A stretch of 16,631 nt of DNA from an uncultured Eubacteriaceae bacterium (GCA_937905915.1 CALCVR010000366.1:1-16631), one strand, 5' to 3'; counted from the stretch's first letter, positions 1-8,899 are shown. The notes: generated by a model not told the origin, from the letters alone. A program made the numbers and translations.

Positions 1-1484
1 TTTTAGGCCTTCTGGCTGTGCTGATCTCCGCTTGGGCTCCCGCCGTCAAAGCCGGCATGGTGTCCCCTATCGAAGCTGTCCGGGGCCACGCCACCCTCCA
101 TGGCGAACGCATCAAGCGTTCCCGTCGAGGCAAACTGTTGGGAAAAATTTTTGGTACTCCCGGCGTTATGGCTGCCCGCAACATCCGGCGCAATCCCAGA
201 AGATTCCGGACTACGGTGTTTTCCATTGGGCTCAGCGTTACTCTCTTCATCTCCATTGGCAGTTTTGCACAGTCCGCCAGCGCCGGCCTTTCCGCTGTAG
301 TGCCCAATGGCGCCGACTTTACCGTGGACTACTACCCATCTTCTTCCTCCCAGCAGGAAGCGGAATCTGATCCTCTAGTCGAGGCGGAACTGAAAAAAAA
401 TCTAGCCCTTTTGGATGATCTTCAAACCACTTTGCGTCAGACAAACGGCGTAACAAAAGCCAACATCGTCTCCTACTCCCAAGTGGCTACCCGCTCTTTC
501 CAAGGCCGTTACTCCAAGGAATTTCAGAAATTAATGGATGACGGCGATGTTGTTTATTCGTCAAGCGGATGGGACAGTGATGTAGAATATGTCACATTGA
601 TCTTTGTAGATGAGTCGGGATACAATTCCCTTCAATTGGGAAACAGCGCACCCAGCTATCAGCAATTGGCAGAAGGCGGTTCCATTCTCTTTGACACCTA
701 TTCCGTTAATAACGATGGCACCAGTTTTACCAGCATTCGCATCTCCGACCTCCAAGCGGGCGATTCCATCGGCCTATTGCAACCGTTTTATGGCGACAAA
801 GGAGAATCATCCTTAATCGATCGAGGATCAGTGGCGGTATCGGCTATTTGTCAGGATGCGCCTTGGTTCACCGGCAAAAACAATAGGGGCCTTCATCTTG
901 TCCTGTCTAAGGATAGCAATATTGCCAAAAAGCTGTCTCCTGATAGTTACCAGCTCTCTATCAAATGCCAGGATAATCAGGTTGAAGATGCCCGTGCTGT
1001 TTTGGATTCAATGGAAACCGGCCGTTACCTTTATGTGAATGATATTATCTCAGATTTGTTGGAAAGCCGCAATTATGTAGCTACCATCAATCTTTTCCTC
1101 TATGGATTTTTAACGGTCATCGTCCTGATCTCCATCCTCAACATCATCAATACCGTCAGCACCAATTTGCTTTTGCGGCGCCGCGAAATTGGTATGATGC
1201 GGGCGGTTGGAATGTCTAAGGGACAGCTCCTGCGCATGCTTCTTTTGGAGTGCGTCCTGTACGGTTTCTCAGGCGCCTTGTGGGGGTCTATTGCTGGAGA
1301 GCTTCTGTATCTTGCCTTGCTTTACACTGGCCAAGGGCTTATCAGCGTCAATCATCTTTTCCCCACCAGCAGTATCCTGCTCTCCTTCTTACTTTCGATC
1401 CTCATCGCCATTCTTGCCGGTGCGGAACCCATGTTCCGCATTATGAAAACTCCCATTGTGGATTCCATACGCGCAGAGGAATAA
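1..1484 (+). CDS. ABC transporter permease, FtsX/MacB type (5' partial)
   Basis: The reading frame is open from base 3, so the gene begins outside the window. What remains is the end of the first FtsX half (the ISAWAPAVKAG and PIEAVRG stretch typical of the cytoplasmic loop after a membrane segment) and the complete second half. The second half starts with a basic stretch (ARNIRRNPRRFR) and a membrane segment (FSIGLSVTLFISIG). A large extracytoplasmic domain of roughly 260 residues follows, then three C-terminal membrane segments separated by the cytoplasmic LLRRREIGMMRAVGMSKGQL motif, which is diagnostic of the FtsX permease family. It ends with VDSIRAEE, a usual tail for these proteins. Family knowledge: such permeases work with a cytoplasmic MacB/LolD-like ATPase in peptide export, lipoprotein transport or antimicrobial-peptide resistance. 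The ATPase is not in view and is probably upstream. The substrate cannot be read from the sequence. This is the only plus-strand gene in the window. Confidence 0.9.
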   Translation, partial: LGLLAVLISAWAPAVKAGMVSPIEAVRGHATLHGERIKRSRRGKLLGKIFGTPGVMAARNIRRNPRRFRTTVFSIGLSVTLFISIGSFAQSASAGLSAVVPNGADFTVDYYPSSSSQQEAESDPLVEAELKKNLALLDDLQTTLRQTNGVTKANIVSYSQVATRSFQGRYSKEFQKLMDDGDVVYSSSGWDSDVEYVTLIFVDESGYNSLQLGNSAPSYQQLAEGGSILFDTYSVNNDGTSFTSIRISDLQAGDSIGLLQPFYGDKGESSLIDRGSVAVSAICQDAPWFTGKNNRGLHLVLSKDSNIAKKLSPDSYQLSIKCQDNQVEDARAVLDSMETGRYLYVNDIISDLLESRNYVATINLFLYGFLTVIVLISILNIINTVSTNLLLRRREIGMMRAVGMSKGQLLRMLLLECVLYGFSGALWGSIAGELLYLALLYTGQGLISVNHLFPTSSILLSFLLSILIAILAGAEPMFRIMKTPIVDSIRAEE

Positions 1485-1500
1485 CGCTTCCAATAGCATT

Positions 1501-1540
1501 TCAGGGGAAATCACAATATGTGATTTCCCCTGATCTTTTA
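1501..1540 (+). terminator. Hairpin after the ABC permease, probable terminator
   Basis: A perfect 15-bp inverted repeat (TCAGGGGAAATCACA at 1501-1515 against 1519-1533) with a three-base ATA loop lies 16 bases past the permease stop codon. It is followed by TCTTTTA, a short and interrupted T tract. Its position and stem strength argue for transcription termination of the permease gene. The weak T tract leaves open a role in mRNA 3'-end protection instead. Confidence 0.65.
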
Positions 1541-1787
1541 TGGAAAGATCGCATGAAAACTCGATAATTTTTGTATTTCTCACCTATATTTATACAATTA
1601 GTATTAAAACATGCTAGTTTTTGCAAGATTAAAAGGTCAAAAATCCTTTTTCCCCTTCTTCTTTGTTTTCTTTGTCATTCTTTTTTCATCGTCTATTTTT
1701 AGTCTAAAATCCTTTTCATATGACACGATAAGTAATTTTTATATTTTATTATACATTTTGTATTTTAAAAATCTATCGCTATAGCAT
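1534..1787. other. AT-rich gene-free gap between convergent genes
   Basis: About 250 bases lie between the permease hairpin and the terminator of the minus-strand gene series. The stretch is markedly richer in A and T than its surroundings, with many T runs. I see no open reading frame with a ribosome binding site and no convincing promoter or RNA gene. It looks like a spacer between converging transcription units. Confidence 0.6.
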
Positions 1788-1825
1788 AAAAAAGAACCGA
1801 TTCCAGTTGGAACCGGTTCTTTTTT
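1788..1825 (-). terminator. Bidirectional intrinsic terminator ending the long minus-strand gene series
   Basis: The two 17-base arms (1788-1804 and 1809-1825) pair with one A-C mismatch around an AGTT loop. The arms begin with six A and end with six T, so a GC-rich core with a T tract is read on either strand. On the minus strand it lies just past the stop codon of the transketolase C-subunit gene. On the plus strand it would catch read-through from the permease gene. Confidence 0.9.
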
Positions 1826-1831
1826 GCACAC

Positions 1832-2778
1832 TTAAGAGTTTTTCAATGCAATAGCCTGTTTGGCCTGCGCCACAATCTTTTCAGCCGTCAAGCCGTAGAA
1901 CTTGAGCACTTCCAGCGCAGGCGCCGAACGGCCAAATTCATCTTCCACACCGTTGCGGATGATCGGCACCGGACAAATGCCTGACAAAGTCTCAGCCACT
2001 GCGCTGCCCAATCCGCCGATGATGGAATGTTCTTCGGTGGTGACAATAGCGCCGGTTTCTCTTGCAGCTGTCACCAAAATCTCACGATCGATAGGTTTGA
2101 TGGTGGGCATGTTGATAAGACGAGCCGAGATGCCTTCATTTTTCAGCTGTTCTCTTGCGGCAATGGCCTCACCTACCATTAAACCGGTGGCCACGATGGT
2201 AACATCTTTACCTTCACCCAACAAAACACCCTTGCCCAACTCAAAGGAATAATCATTTTCATCAAACAGAACTGGCACCGCCAGACGGCCAAATACACCG
2301 GTCCGTTATGCTTGGCAGCTGCTAAAACAGCCTTTTTTGCTTCCACATGGTCGGCCGGACAAATGACCGTCATGCCGGGGATGGCCCGCATCAAAGCAAA
2401 ATCCTCACAGCACTGGTGGGATGCGCCGTCTTCGCCAACCGACAGGCCGCCATGAGAGGCGCCGATCTTGACTGGAAGATGAGGGTATCCGATGGAATTG
2501 CGCACCTGCTCATAGGCGCGTCCGGCGGCAAACATAGCGAATGTACTGGCGAAGACTAATTTGCCGGTGGCGGCAATGCCAGCGGCAATGGACATCATAT
2601 TTTGTTCTGCAATTCCGCAGTTAAAGAAACGATCGGGATAGGCCTTCTGAAAAGCCAAAGTCTTAGTGGCGTGAGCTAAATCAGCGTCCAACACGATCAT
2701 ATCCGGATTCTGAGCACCCAGCTCAACCAAAGCCTCGCCATAGCTGTCGCGGGTTGCAATCTTTTTCACATCAGCCAT
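1832..2778 (-). pseudogene. Transketolase C-terminal subunit, broken by an internal frameshift
   Basis: This is the second half of a split transketolase, carrying the pyrimidine-binding and C-terminal domains. It starts at ATG 2778 ([17 protein letters not shown]) behind GGAGG. The first part shows [13 protein letters not shown], with the glutamate that activates thiamine diphosphate, and [12 protein letters not shown]. The frame reads correctly to HNGPVYL (about 2290) and then goes out of frame, stopping at 2179. The correct continuation ([21 protein letters not shown]) resumes in another frame from about 2290 down to the stop at 1832. Family members read YLRLGR here, so a loss of about 7 bases (or 1 base with two residues fewer) would explain the break. 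The repaired length of about 315-317 residues is normal. The break falls between the two domains and hits the motif that, by comparison with full-length transketolases, carries a substrate-phosphate-binding arginine. The downstream piece has no ribosome binding site of its own. A sequencing error or a real inactivation are both possible. Confidence 0.85.
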
Positions 2779-2782
2779 TTGT

Positions 2783-3625
2783 TCAGTCCTCCAATCCGGC
2801 AAGCTGTTCACGAAGTTCTTGCATTGCCTGCTCGTAAAGATCCTGGCCCGGGGCCTGCCCATGCCAAATGAAATTATTCTCCATATAGGAAACGCCCTTG
2901 CCCTTAACGGTACGCGCAATGATAACGGTAGGCTTTTCCTTTATTGTACGCGCCTCTGCAAAAGCGGCCTCTATTTGATCAAAGTCATGGCCAAAGATCT
3001 CAATGGTGTGCCAGCCAAAGGCTTGGAATTTCTCCGGGATCGGATAGGGGGAGTTGACCTCTTTCAGGGAGCCATCGATCTGAAGGTCATTGTTGTCCAC
3101 AATGGCTACCAAATTATCCAACTTCTTGGCTGAAGCAAACATAGATGCCTCCCACACCTGGCCTTCACCCAGTTCGCCGTCTCCCAACATGGTGTATACA
3201 CGGTAGGAATCCCCGCTGACTTTGGCTGACAAAGCCATCCCCACAGCAGTAGAAATTCCTTGGCCCAAGGAACCGGTGGACATATCCACACCCGGTACCC
3301 GTTTCATATCCGGATGGCCTTGAAGGATGGAATCAATTTTGCGCAAGGTTTTCAACAAGTCCACAGGGAAAAATCCGCGGTTTGCCAATGTAGCATACAG
3401 CGCCGGCGCCACATGACCTTTGGACAATACAAAACGATCTCTGTCTTTCCAATCCGGGTTCTTAGGATCCACTTTCATTTCCTCAAAATAGAGATAAGTA
3501 AGTAAATCTGCGGCCGAAAGGGATCCGCCCGGATGCCCGGATTTGGCGTTAAATACGCCCTCAATCGCGCCCAGTCGAACTTGTAGGGCCATTTTGGTCA
3601 ATGATTTTTTCTTGGCTTCATCCAT
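2783..3625 (-). CDS. Transketolase N-terminal (thiamine diphosphate-binding) subunit
   Basis: This 280-residue protein is the first half of a split transketolase of the non-oxidative pentose phosphate pathway, which moves two-carbon units between sugar phosphates in the cytoplasm. Visible family marks are [14 protein letters not shown] near the N-terminus, [25 protein letters not shown], and the thiamine diphosphate/metal motif GDGELGEGQ...VDNNDLQ, ending with HGQAPG. The length is normal for split subunits. It starts with ATG behind AGGAGG (3637-3642). The HAD phosphatase stop lies 6 bases upstream, and the C-subunit gene starts 4 bases after its stop, so the genes are translationally close. 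The N-subunit is intact while its partner is frameshifted, so whether an active enzyme is made is uncertain. Confidence 0.95.
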   Translation of the reverse strand: MDEAKKKSLTKMALQVRLGAIEGVFNAKSGHPGGSLSAADLLTYLYFEEMKVDPKNPDWKDRDRFVLSKGHVAPALYATLANRGFFPVDLLKTLRKIDSILQGHPDMKRVPGVDMSTGSLGQGISTAVGMALSAKVSGDSYRVYTMLGDGELGEGQVWEASMFASAKKLDNLVAIVDNNDLQIDGSLKEVNSPYPIPEKFQAFGWHTIEIFGHDFDQIEAAFAEARTIKEKPTVIIARTVKGKGVSYMENNFIWHGQAPGQDLYEQAMQELREQLAGLED

Positions 3626-3631
3626 AGAATC

Positions 3632-4459
3632 TTAAACCTCCTGTGCAAAAATCGTCCCACATTCTATCTTTTCAATAAAGTCCGCCACAGCACCCTTACT
3701 ATGATGCTGCACAACCAGATCGGCCTCGGGGTAAAGATCTTTTGGCGCGTTGGCCGCCAGAGCGCCGCAGCCGGCCTTGCGGACTAATTCACGATCGTTA
3801 TAATAATCGCCGATTGCAAAGGTTTTGTCAAGCGTAATCTTTAGCATTCGGGCCAGAACTCCCAATGTCTCCCCTTTGTTGGATCCCTCCGGCAGCATCT
3901 CATAATACTGAGGGCTGGTTGCCACATAGGTCACGCCGGGATGGGGATGCCTACTGCAAAAATCCATGACTCGGCCCATGCGGTCGGCGGAAGCACCGTA
4001 CAGCACTTTATGCCAGACGGTAGGAGCTTGATCCAGCGTTGTTTTCACATAAGGGAGACTTTCAAACTTTACATGTTCCCATGTGATGTCATTGCCCCGC
4101 AGCACATAAAGCTGCCTCCCGGCCGAAAATTCAACCCCAACATCCGGCATGCCCTCCAAAACCTGGCTTGCGTACTGTTTTGCCTCCAAGGGCAAGGGAT
4201 GCTCCCATACAATGCGTTCCTGCCGGTAATCGTAAAGCAGGCTACCGTTCATCACGCACACCGGCGCATTGACCGACAACTGTTCCACATAACGCCTGGC
4301 CGATTCCACCGTGCGGCCGGTGGCGATGGTAAAAACACCTCCCTGATCCACAAAACGTTTGACCGCCTCCAAATTAGCGGCTGGAATCTCACTGTTTTCA
4401 TCCAGCATGGTTCCATCCAGATCGGAGATCAGAAGGCATCCTTTTAAGGGTTTTGACAC
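3632..4459 (-). CDS. Cof-type HAD-superfamily (IIB) phosphatase
   Basis: The predicted product is 275 residues from a GTG start at 4459, chosen because GGGAGG (4467-4472) sits 7 bases upstream. An ATG at 4504 in the same frame would overlap the upstream gene and lacks such a site. Motif I is SDLDGT with nucleophile D13 and D15, motif II is the TGR at residues 47-49, the conserved lysine is K195, and motif IV is GDYYND (217-222). These, with a large cap domain between motifs II and III, place it in the Cof subfamily. Members dephosphorylate sugar phosphates, nucleotides or cofactors, and the substrate cannot be told from sequence. The gene lies between a pseudouridine synthase and the transketolase genes with very short spacers, so it is probably cotranscribed. 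A role in sugar phosphate turnover next to transketolase is possible but unproven. Confidence 0.92.
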   Translation of the reverse strand: MSKPLKGCLLISDLDGTMLDENSEIPAANLEAVKRFVDQGGVFTIATGRTVESARRYVEQLSVNAPVCVMNGSLLYDYRQERIVWEHPLPLEAKQYASQVLEGMPDVGVEFSAGRQLYVLRGNDITWEHVKFESLPYVKTTLDQAPTVWHKVLYGASADRMGRVMDFCSRHPHPGVTYVATSPQYYEMLPEGSNKGETLGVLARMLKITLDKTFAIGDYYNDRELVRKAGCGALAANAPKDLYPEADLVVQHHSKGAVADFIEKIECGTIFAQEV

Positions 4460-4497
4460 ATTGACACCTCCCAAACACAAAGGACGAACAGTGTAAA

Positions 4498-5415
4498 CTA
4501 GCATTTCTTTTGCAACTCAGATAAAAACTTCATAAAATAGTCGGGCAAAGGACTGGAAAACTCCAGATACCTCCCGTCCCTGGGATGCTCAAACCCCAAA
4601 GTCCTTGCGTGCAGGCACTGGCCTCTTAGGCTTGACAGTACCTTTTGGGGGCCGTACACAGCGCCCCCCGCCACAGGATGGCCCAAAGACGCCATATGGA
4701 CCCGGATTTGATGGGTCCTCCCAGTCTCCAGCCGAAGCCGCAGATGAGTAAACCCTGGATAACGTTCCACCACCTCATAATGGGTAACGGCTTCCCGCCC
4801 TTCCGGTACCACCGCCATCTTCTTGCGGTCGGAGGGGTGACGGCCGATGGGGGCGTCGACCACCCCGCTGTCCTGCTGAAAGCCGCCGTATACCACCGCT
4901 TCATACAGCCGTAAAAAGGAATGGGCTTGGATCTGAGCCGCCAGATTCTGGTGAGCAAAATCGTTTTTGGCCACCATGAGAAGGCCGCTGGTGTCCTTGT
5001 CGATGCGGTGAACGATGCCCGGACGGAGCACTCCGCCGATGCCGGACAAATTTCCTCTACAGTGATAGAGCAAGGCGTTGACCAAGGTGCCGTCGGGATT
5101 GCCGGGAGCAGGATGCACCACCATCCCCTTTGGCTTATTGACCACCAGCAGGTCTTCGTCCTCGTACACAACATCCAGCGGAATGTCCTCCGGATGAGCC
5201 TCCATTGGGACGGGATCCGGCACCGTGACACACACCACGTCTTCCCGCTTCACCTTGGACTTTTTGTTGGGCTTCCCGCCGTTCATGGTGATGCTTCCCT
5301 CTTCGATGAGGCGCTGGACGGCGCTGCGGCTCAGGTCCTGTAATCGAGAGGATACAAAAACACCCAGCCGTTTTCCCTGATCCTCTTGGCCTGCCGCCAA
5401 ACGGAAGGTTTCCAC
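4498..5415 (-). CDS. RluA/RluD-family 23S rRNA pseudouridine synthase
   Basis: A 305-residue protein with an N-terminal S4 RNA-binding domain (about residues 15-70, including SRSAVQRLIEEG) and a catalytic RluA-type domain. The signature HRIDKDTSG lies at 136-144, with D139 the expected catalytic aspartate. Further marks are VVNKPKGMVVHP and GRTHQIRVHMASLGHPV. Members convert uridines in 23S rRNA to pseudouridine. The B. subtilis counterpart in the same position after lspA is ylyB. The start is GTG at 5415, preceded by AGGTGAGG, four bases after the lspA stop, so translation is probably coupled to lspA. Length and domain order are normal. The exact target uridines cannot be assigned. Confidence 0.95.
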   Translation of the reverse strand: METFRLAAGQEDQGKRLGVFVSSRLQDLSRSAVQRLIEEGSITMNGGKPNKKSKVKREDVVCVTVPDPVPMEAHPEDIPLDVVYEDEDLLVVNKPKGMVVHPAPGNPDGTLVNALLYHCRGNLSGIGGVLRPGIVHRIDKDTSGLLMVAKNDFAHQNLAAQIQAHSFLRLYEAVVYGGFQQDSGVVDAPIGRHPSDRKKMAVVPEGREAVTHYEVVERYPGFTHLRLRLETGRTHQIRVHMASLGHPVAGGAVYGPQKVLSSLRGQCLHARTLGFEHPRDGRYLEFSSPLPDYFMKFLSELQKKC

Positions 5416-5419
5416 AGCC

Positions 5420-5929
5420 TCACCTTCCCCGACGATAACGTCGCCCTTTAGGGGCCAGAATCGCCCCGCCCGGCGACAGGATCACCCCTAGGACAAACAG
5501 GATGGCCCCGATCACCACACAGCAGTCGGCAAAATTAAAGATGGGGAAATCGATGAGCTTAAAGTAAAACATATCCACCACATAGCCGCGGAAGATGCGG
5601 TCGATCATATTTCCCATGCCGCCGGCGCACAGCAGGACTACCGCCCACTTTGTCACCGGATGGGCAAATTTCTTGAAGATCAGGGCATACAGCGCCACCA
5701 GCACAAAAATCCCCGTCAGCACCATAAACACCCAGCGATGGTCCTGGAGGATGCCAAAGGCGGCGCCGCGGTTTTCCAAGTACTGCAATTCAAATACGCC
5801 GTCCACCACGCTGACGGGCTGCTGGATCAAAGAAGTGGCGGCCCATAATTTGATCAATTGGTCGGCGCCTACCAGCACTACAATGGCCAACAATGCAAGC
5901 AGCAAGAGCCCCCTCCCTTTCTGACGCAT
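5420..5929 (-). CDS. lspA: Lipoprotein signal peptidase (signal peptidase II)
   Basis: LspA is an integral membrane aspartic protease that removes the signal peptide from prolipoproteins after lipid attachment. The 169-residue product has four hydrophobic segments (about 8-28, 65-85, 94-106 and 136-153). It carries the family boxes ADQLIK, ENRGAAFG (52-59), GNMIDR (106-111), VVDMF and FNFAD (131-135). By comparison with characterised family members, D119 and D135 are the likely catalytic pair. The C-terminus is basic and rich in glycine and arginine (KGRRYRRGR). ATG at 5929 is the natural start. It follows ileS with a gap of about 110 bases that contains a stem-loop, and the pseudouridine synthase gene starts 4 bases after its stop. 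Confidence 0.97.
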   Translation of the reverse strand: MRQKGRGLLLLALLAIVVLVGADQLIKLWAATSLIQQPVSVVDGVFELQYLENRGAAFGILQDHRWVFMVLTGIFVLVALYALIFKKFAHPVTKWAVVLLCAGGMGNMIDRIFRGYVVDMFYFKLIDFPIFNFADCCVVIGAILFVLGVILSPGGAILAPKGRRYRRGR

Positions 5930-5946
5930 GTCGTCTACACAAAGGC

Positions 5947-5993
5947 GGCGCTGCCGTTCCCCCGCCCTCAGCGGGACAAAATCGGCAGACGCC
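5947..5993 (-). other. Compound stem-loop in the ileS-lspA gap
   Basis: The outer arms 5947-5956 (GGCGCTGCCG) and 5983-5993 pair over 10 bp with one bulged base. Inside them, CCCGC (5961-5965) pairs with GCGGG (5971-5975). No T tract follows on the minus strand, so a simple terminator is unlikely. Such a structure between cotranscribed genes could be an mRNA processing or stability element. This is inference from the drawn structure only. Confidence 0.45.
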
Positions 5994-6037
5994 CCCTTTC
6001 TCTTTTATCCTATCAACTTTTTTCGACCGGTTGAACG

Positions 6038-8827
6038 TTACTCCACAATGGAAGCACAGCGGACGCACAGGGTGGGATGTTTCTCATCTTGGCCCACCGT
6101 ATCGCTGTAGGCCCAGCAGCGGTCGCACTTTTCGCCGGTAGCCTTGGCAACCGTCACCGATAAGCCCTCCATCTCGGCGTCAAACTCTCCCTTGCCGCCC
6201 TTTTCAATGGTAAGCTGGGACACTATGAAGATATCCGGCAGTTCCTGCTCCACCGATTTGGCAAAGTCGTAAAGCTCGCCTTCGCAGTACAGAGTGACGT
6301 GGGCGTCCAAGGAAGAGCCCACCACCTTTTGGTTTCGGGCCAGCTCCAGTGCCTTTTTCACATCTTCGCGGATGGCGTGGATGCGCTCCCAACGGGCCAG
6401 GAAATCCTCGTCATGGGCCACCTGGAACGGAGAAGGCATGTCGTTGAGCAGCACCGACTGGGCGTTATCTTCCTTAGAGTGGGGCATATGCTCCCAAATC
6501 TCCTCTGAAGTAAAGGCCAGAATGGGCGCCAGCATACGGGTCATGGCGTCCAGCACACGGTAGATGGTGGTCTGGGCGGCACGGCGGGACGGACTGTCAG
6601 ACTTCTCCACATACAGGCGATCTTTGAGCACATCCAGGTAAAAGTTGCTCATATCCACCACGCAGAAGTTCTGGATGGGATGGGTGACGCGATGGAATTC
6701 ATAATGATCATAAGCGTCCCGCACCAACTCCACCAGGCTGTCCAGCCGCATGAGAGCCCATTTGTCGATGGGTTCCAACTGGTCGTAAGCCACCTGATGC
6801 TGATCGGGATCAAAATCGCTCAGGTTGCCCAGGATAAAGCGGGCGGTGTTGCGGATCTTGCGGTACACTTCGGACAGCTGGCTCAGGATATTGGGTGAAA
6901 TACGGATGTCGGCATGGTAGTCGGAGGACGCCACCCACAGGCGCAGGATATCGGCGCCGTACTTATCGATAATCTCCTGGGGCAGAATGCCGTTGCCCAG
7001 GGATTTGCTCATTTTTTCACCGTTGCCATCCACGACCCAGCCGTGGGTTACCACCGCTTTATAGGGGGCCTTGCCGGTGGTGGCGATGGAGGTCAGCAAT
7101 GACGACTGGAACCAGCCGCGGTACTGATCGGCGCCTTCCAAATACAAATCGGCCGGCCATTTCAGATAAGGACGCTGGGCGCATACGGCGGCATGGGACG
7201 ATCCGGAGTCAAACCAGACGTCCATGATGTCCTTTTCCTTCTCAAACTCGTTGTGGCCGCATTCCGGACAGGTAAAGCCCTGAGGCGCAAAGTCGGCGGC
7301 AGGGCGGATAAACCAGCTGTCCGACCCCTCTTCCCGGAAGATGCCGGCGATGGTATCGACGGTTTCCTTGGTGATAATGGGTTTGCCACAGTGTTTGCAG
7401 TACAAAATCGGGATGGGCACACCCCATTTGCGCTGGCGGGAAATGCACCAGTCGGCCCGGTCACGCACCATAGAGGTGATGCGATCCTCACCCCAGGAGG
7501 GAATCCATTCCACGCCCTTGATGGCCTCGATGGCCTCGTTTTTAAAGCTGTCGATGGAGCAGAACCACTGCTCAGTGGCGCGGAACAGGATGGGCTTTTT
7601 GCAGCGCCAGCAATGGGGGTAATCATGCACAATGCGTTTGGAAGCGAACAGCGCGCCGGTCTCCTCTAGATGCTTTCCGATGGCTTTGTTGGCCTCGTCG
7701 GTGCTGAGTCCGGCAAATTGACCGGCTTCCTCGGTGAGATAGCCTTTATCATCCACCGGCACCACAATGGGAAGTTCCGGATAATTGCGGCAAACCACAT
7801 AGTCTTCTACACCGTGGCCAGGTGCCGTATGAACGCAGCCTGTACCGCTTTCCAGCGTGACATGGTCGCCTACGATGACCAGGGAATCCCGGTCCAAGAA
7901 GGGGTGACGGGTCACCATGCGTTCCAATTCAGAACCTTGGATGGTACCCAGCACTTTATAATCTTCCACGCCTGCTTCAGCCATCACCGACTGATACAGC
8001 GCCTCCGCCACGACCAAATATTGGCCGTTTGCTTCGATGAGGCAATAGTCGAACCGGGGGCCAACACAGATGGCCACATTGCCCGGCAATGTCCATGTGG
8101 TAGTAGTCCAAATGACAAAGTAGGTTTCCTCTAAGTTTGCGCCCATGGCGGTCAATTTTCCCTGATCGTCGGTCACCTTAAATTTAACGTAGATGGAGAA
8201 ACAGGGGTCCTTAGCGTACTCCACTTCGGCTTCGGCCAAAGCAGTTTCGCAGTCGGTGCACCAATACACCGGTTTGAGACCTTTGTAGATATATCCCTTT
8301 AAGGCCATTTCTCCAAAAATTTCAATCTGCTTTGCCTCGTATTCCGGTTTCAAGGTGATGTAGGGGTTGTCCCACTCACCCATAGCGCCCAGACGTTTAA
8401 ACTGATTGCGCTGGTCATCCAAATATCCCAGGGCAAAATCGCGGCAGATGTTGCGCAGCTCCACCGGGGAAATGGTCGTGGAATTGTCCACACCCGCACG
8501 GGCGCGGGCTTTGAGTTCGGTAGGCAGGCCGTGCGTATCCCATCCAGGGACATAAGGCGCCTGGAACCCAGACATATTTTTGTAGCGGATAATAATATCC
8601 TTCAGTGTTTTATTGAGGGCGGTGCCCAGATGCACGTCACCATTGGCGTAAGGAGGGCCGTCGTGCAGTACAAAAAGAGGTTTTCCTTCATTGTGCTGCA
8701 TGAGAGCCTGATACCGATTTTCTTGCTCCCATTTTTTGAGCATTTCCGGTTCCCGTTTGGGCAGGCCGGCACGCATGGCAAAGTCAGTCTTAGGTAAATT
8801 AAGTGTCTTGTTGTAATCCTGAGGCAT
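6038..8827 (-). CDS. ileS: Isoleucyl-tRNA synthetase
   Basis: IleRS attaches isoleucine to its tRNA. From ATG 8827 the product has 929 residues, a normal bacterial length. Family features in order are the N-terminal KTLNLPKTDF, the nucleotide-binding HLGT (66-69, in place of HIGH) within DGPPYANGDVHLG, the editing-domain TTTTWTLPGN and GCVHTAPGHG, cysteine pairs CKHCGKP and CPECG, the DVWFDSG box, KMSKS (605-609), and a C-terminal zinc finger with C901, C904, C921 and C924. The 8827 start fits the conserved MxxDYNKTLNLP beginning. An in-frame ATG at 8878 has a better placed AGGAGGG and would add 17 residues, so the start is uncertain. The gene follows divIVA with only a short gap and has no T-box leader, so control by uncharged tRNA is not visible here. 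The C-terminal zinc finger is typical of the common bacterial (type 1) enzyme. Confidence 0.97.
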   Translation of the reverse strand: MPQDYNKTLNLPKTDFAMRAGLPKREPEMLKKWEQENRYQALMQHNEGKPLFVLHDGPPYANGDVHLGTALNKTLKDIIIRYKNMSGFQAPYVPGWDTHGLPTELKARARAGVDNSTTISPVELRNICRDFALGYLDDQRNQFKRLGAMGEWDNPYITLKPEYEAKQIEIFGEMALKGYIYKGLKPVYWCTDCETALAEAEVEYAKDPCFSIYVKFKVTDDQGKLTAMGANLEETYFVIWTTTTWTLPGNVAICVGPRFDYCLIEANGQYLVVAEALYQSVMAEAGVEDYKVLGTIQGSELERMVTRHPFLDRDSLVIVGDHVTLESGTGCVHTAPGHGVEDYVVCRNYPELPIVVPVDDKGYLTEEAGQFAGLSTDEANKAIGKHLEETGALFASKRIVHDYPHCWRCKKPILFRATEQWFCSIDSFKNEAIEAIKGVEWIPSWGEDRITSMVRDRADWCISRQRKWGVPIPILYCKHCGKPIITKETVDTIAGIFREEGSDSWFIRPAADFAPQGFTCPECGHNEFEKEKDIMDVWFDSGSSHAAVCAQRPYLKWPADLYLEGADQYRGWFQSSLLTSIATTGKAPYKAVVTHGWVVDGNGEKMSKSLGNGILPQEIIDKYGADILRLWVASSDYHADIRISPNILSQLSEVYRKIRNTARFILGNLSDFDPDQHQVAYDQLEPIDKWALMRLDSLVELVRDAYDHYEFHRVTHPIQNFCVVDMSNFYLDVLKDRLYVEKSDSPSRRAAQTTIYRVLDAMTRMLAPILAFTSEEIWEHMPHSKEDNAQSVLLNDMPSPFQVAHDEDFLARWERIHAIREDVKKALELARNQKVVGSSLDAHVTLYCEGELYDFAKSVEQELPDIFIVSQLTIEKGGKGEFDAEMEGLSVTVAKATGEKCDRCWAYSDTVGQDEKHPTLCVRCASIVE

Positions 8828-8899
8828 AGTAGGTGTTCTCTCCCTTATGTTCAGTTTGGGGCGGATACAGGATGTCATATCCGACCCTCCTCTATTTTA

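Noticed and set aside
2179..2290. Programmed ribosomal frameshifting in the transketolase C-subunit
   Set aside because: No slippery heptamer is present, the small nearby inverted repeat is weak, and repair seems to need missing bases rather than a frame slip; transketolases are not known for recoding.
5790..6068. Cysteine-containing open frame overlapping the lspA start and the ileS end
   Set aside because: It overlaps two well-supported genes in another frame and has no family resemblance; the cysteines come from the ileS zinc-finger region read out of frame.
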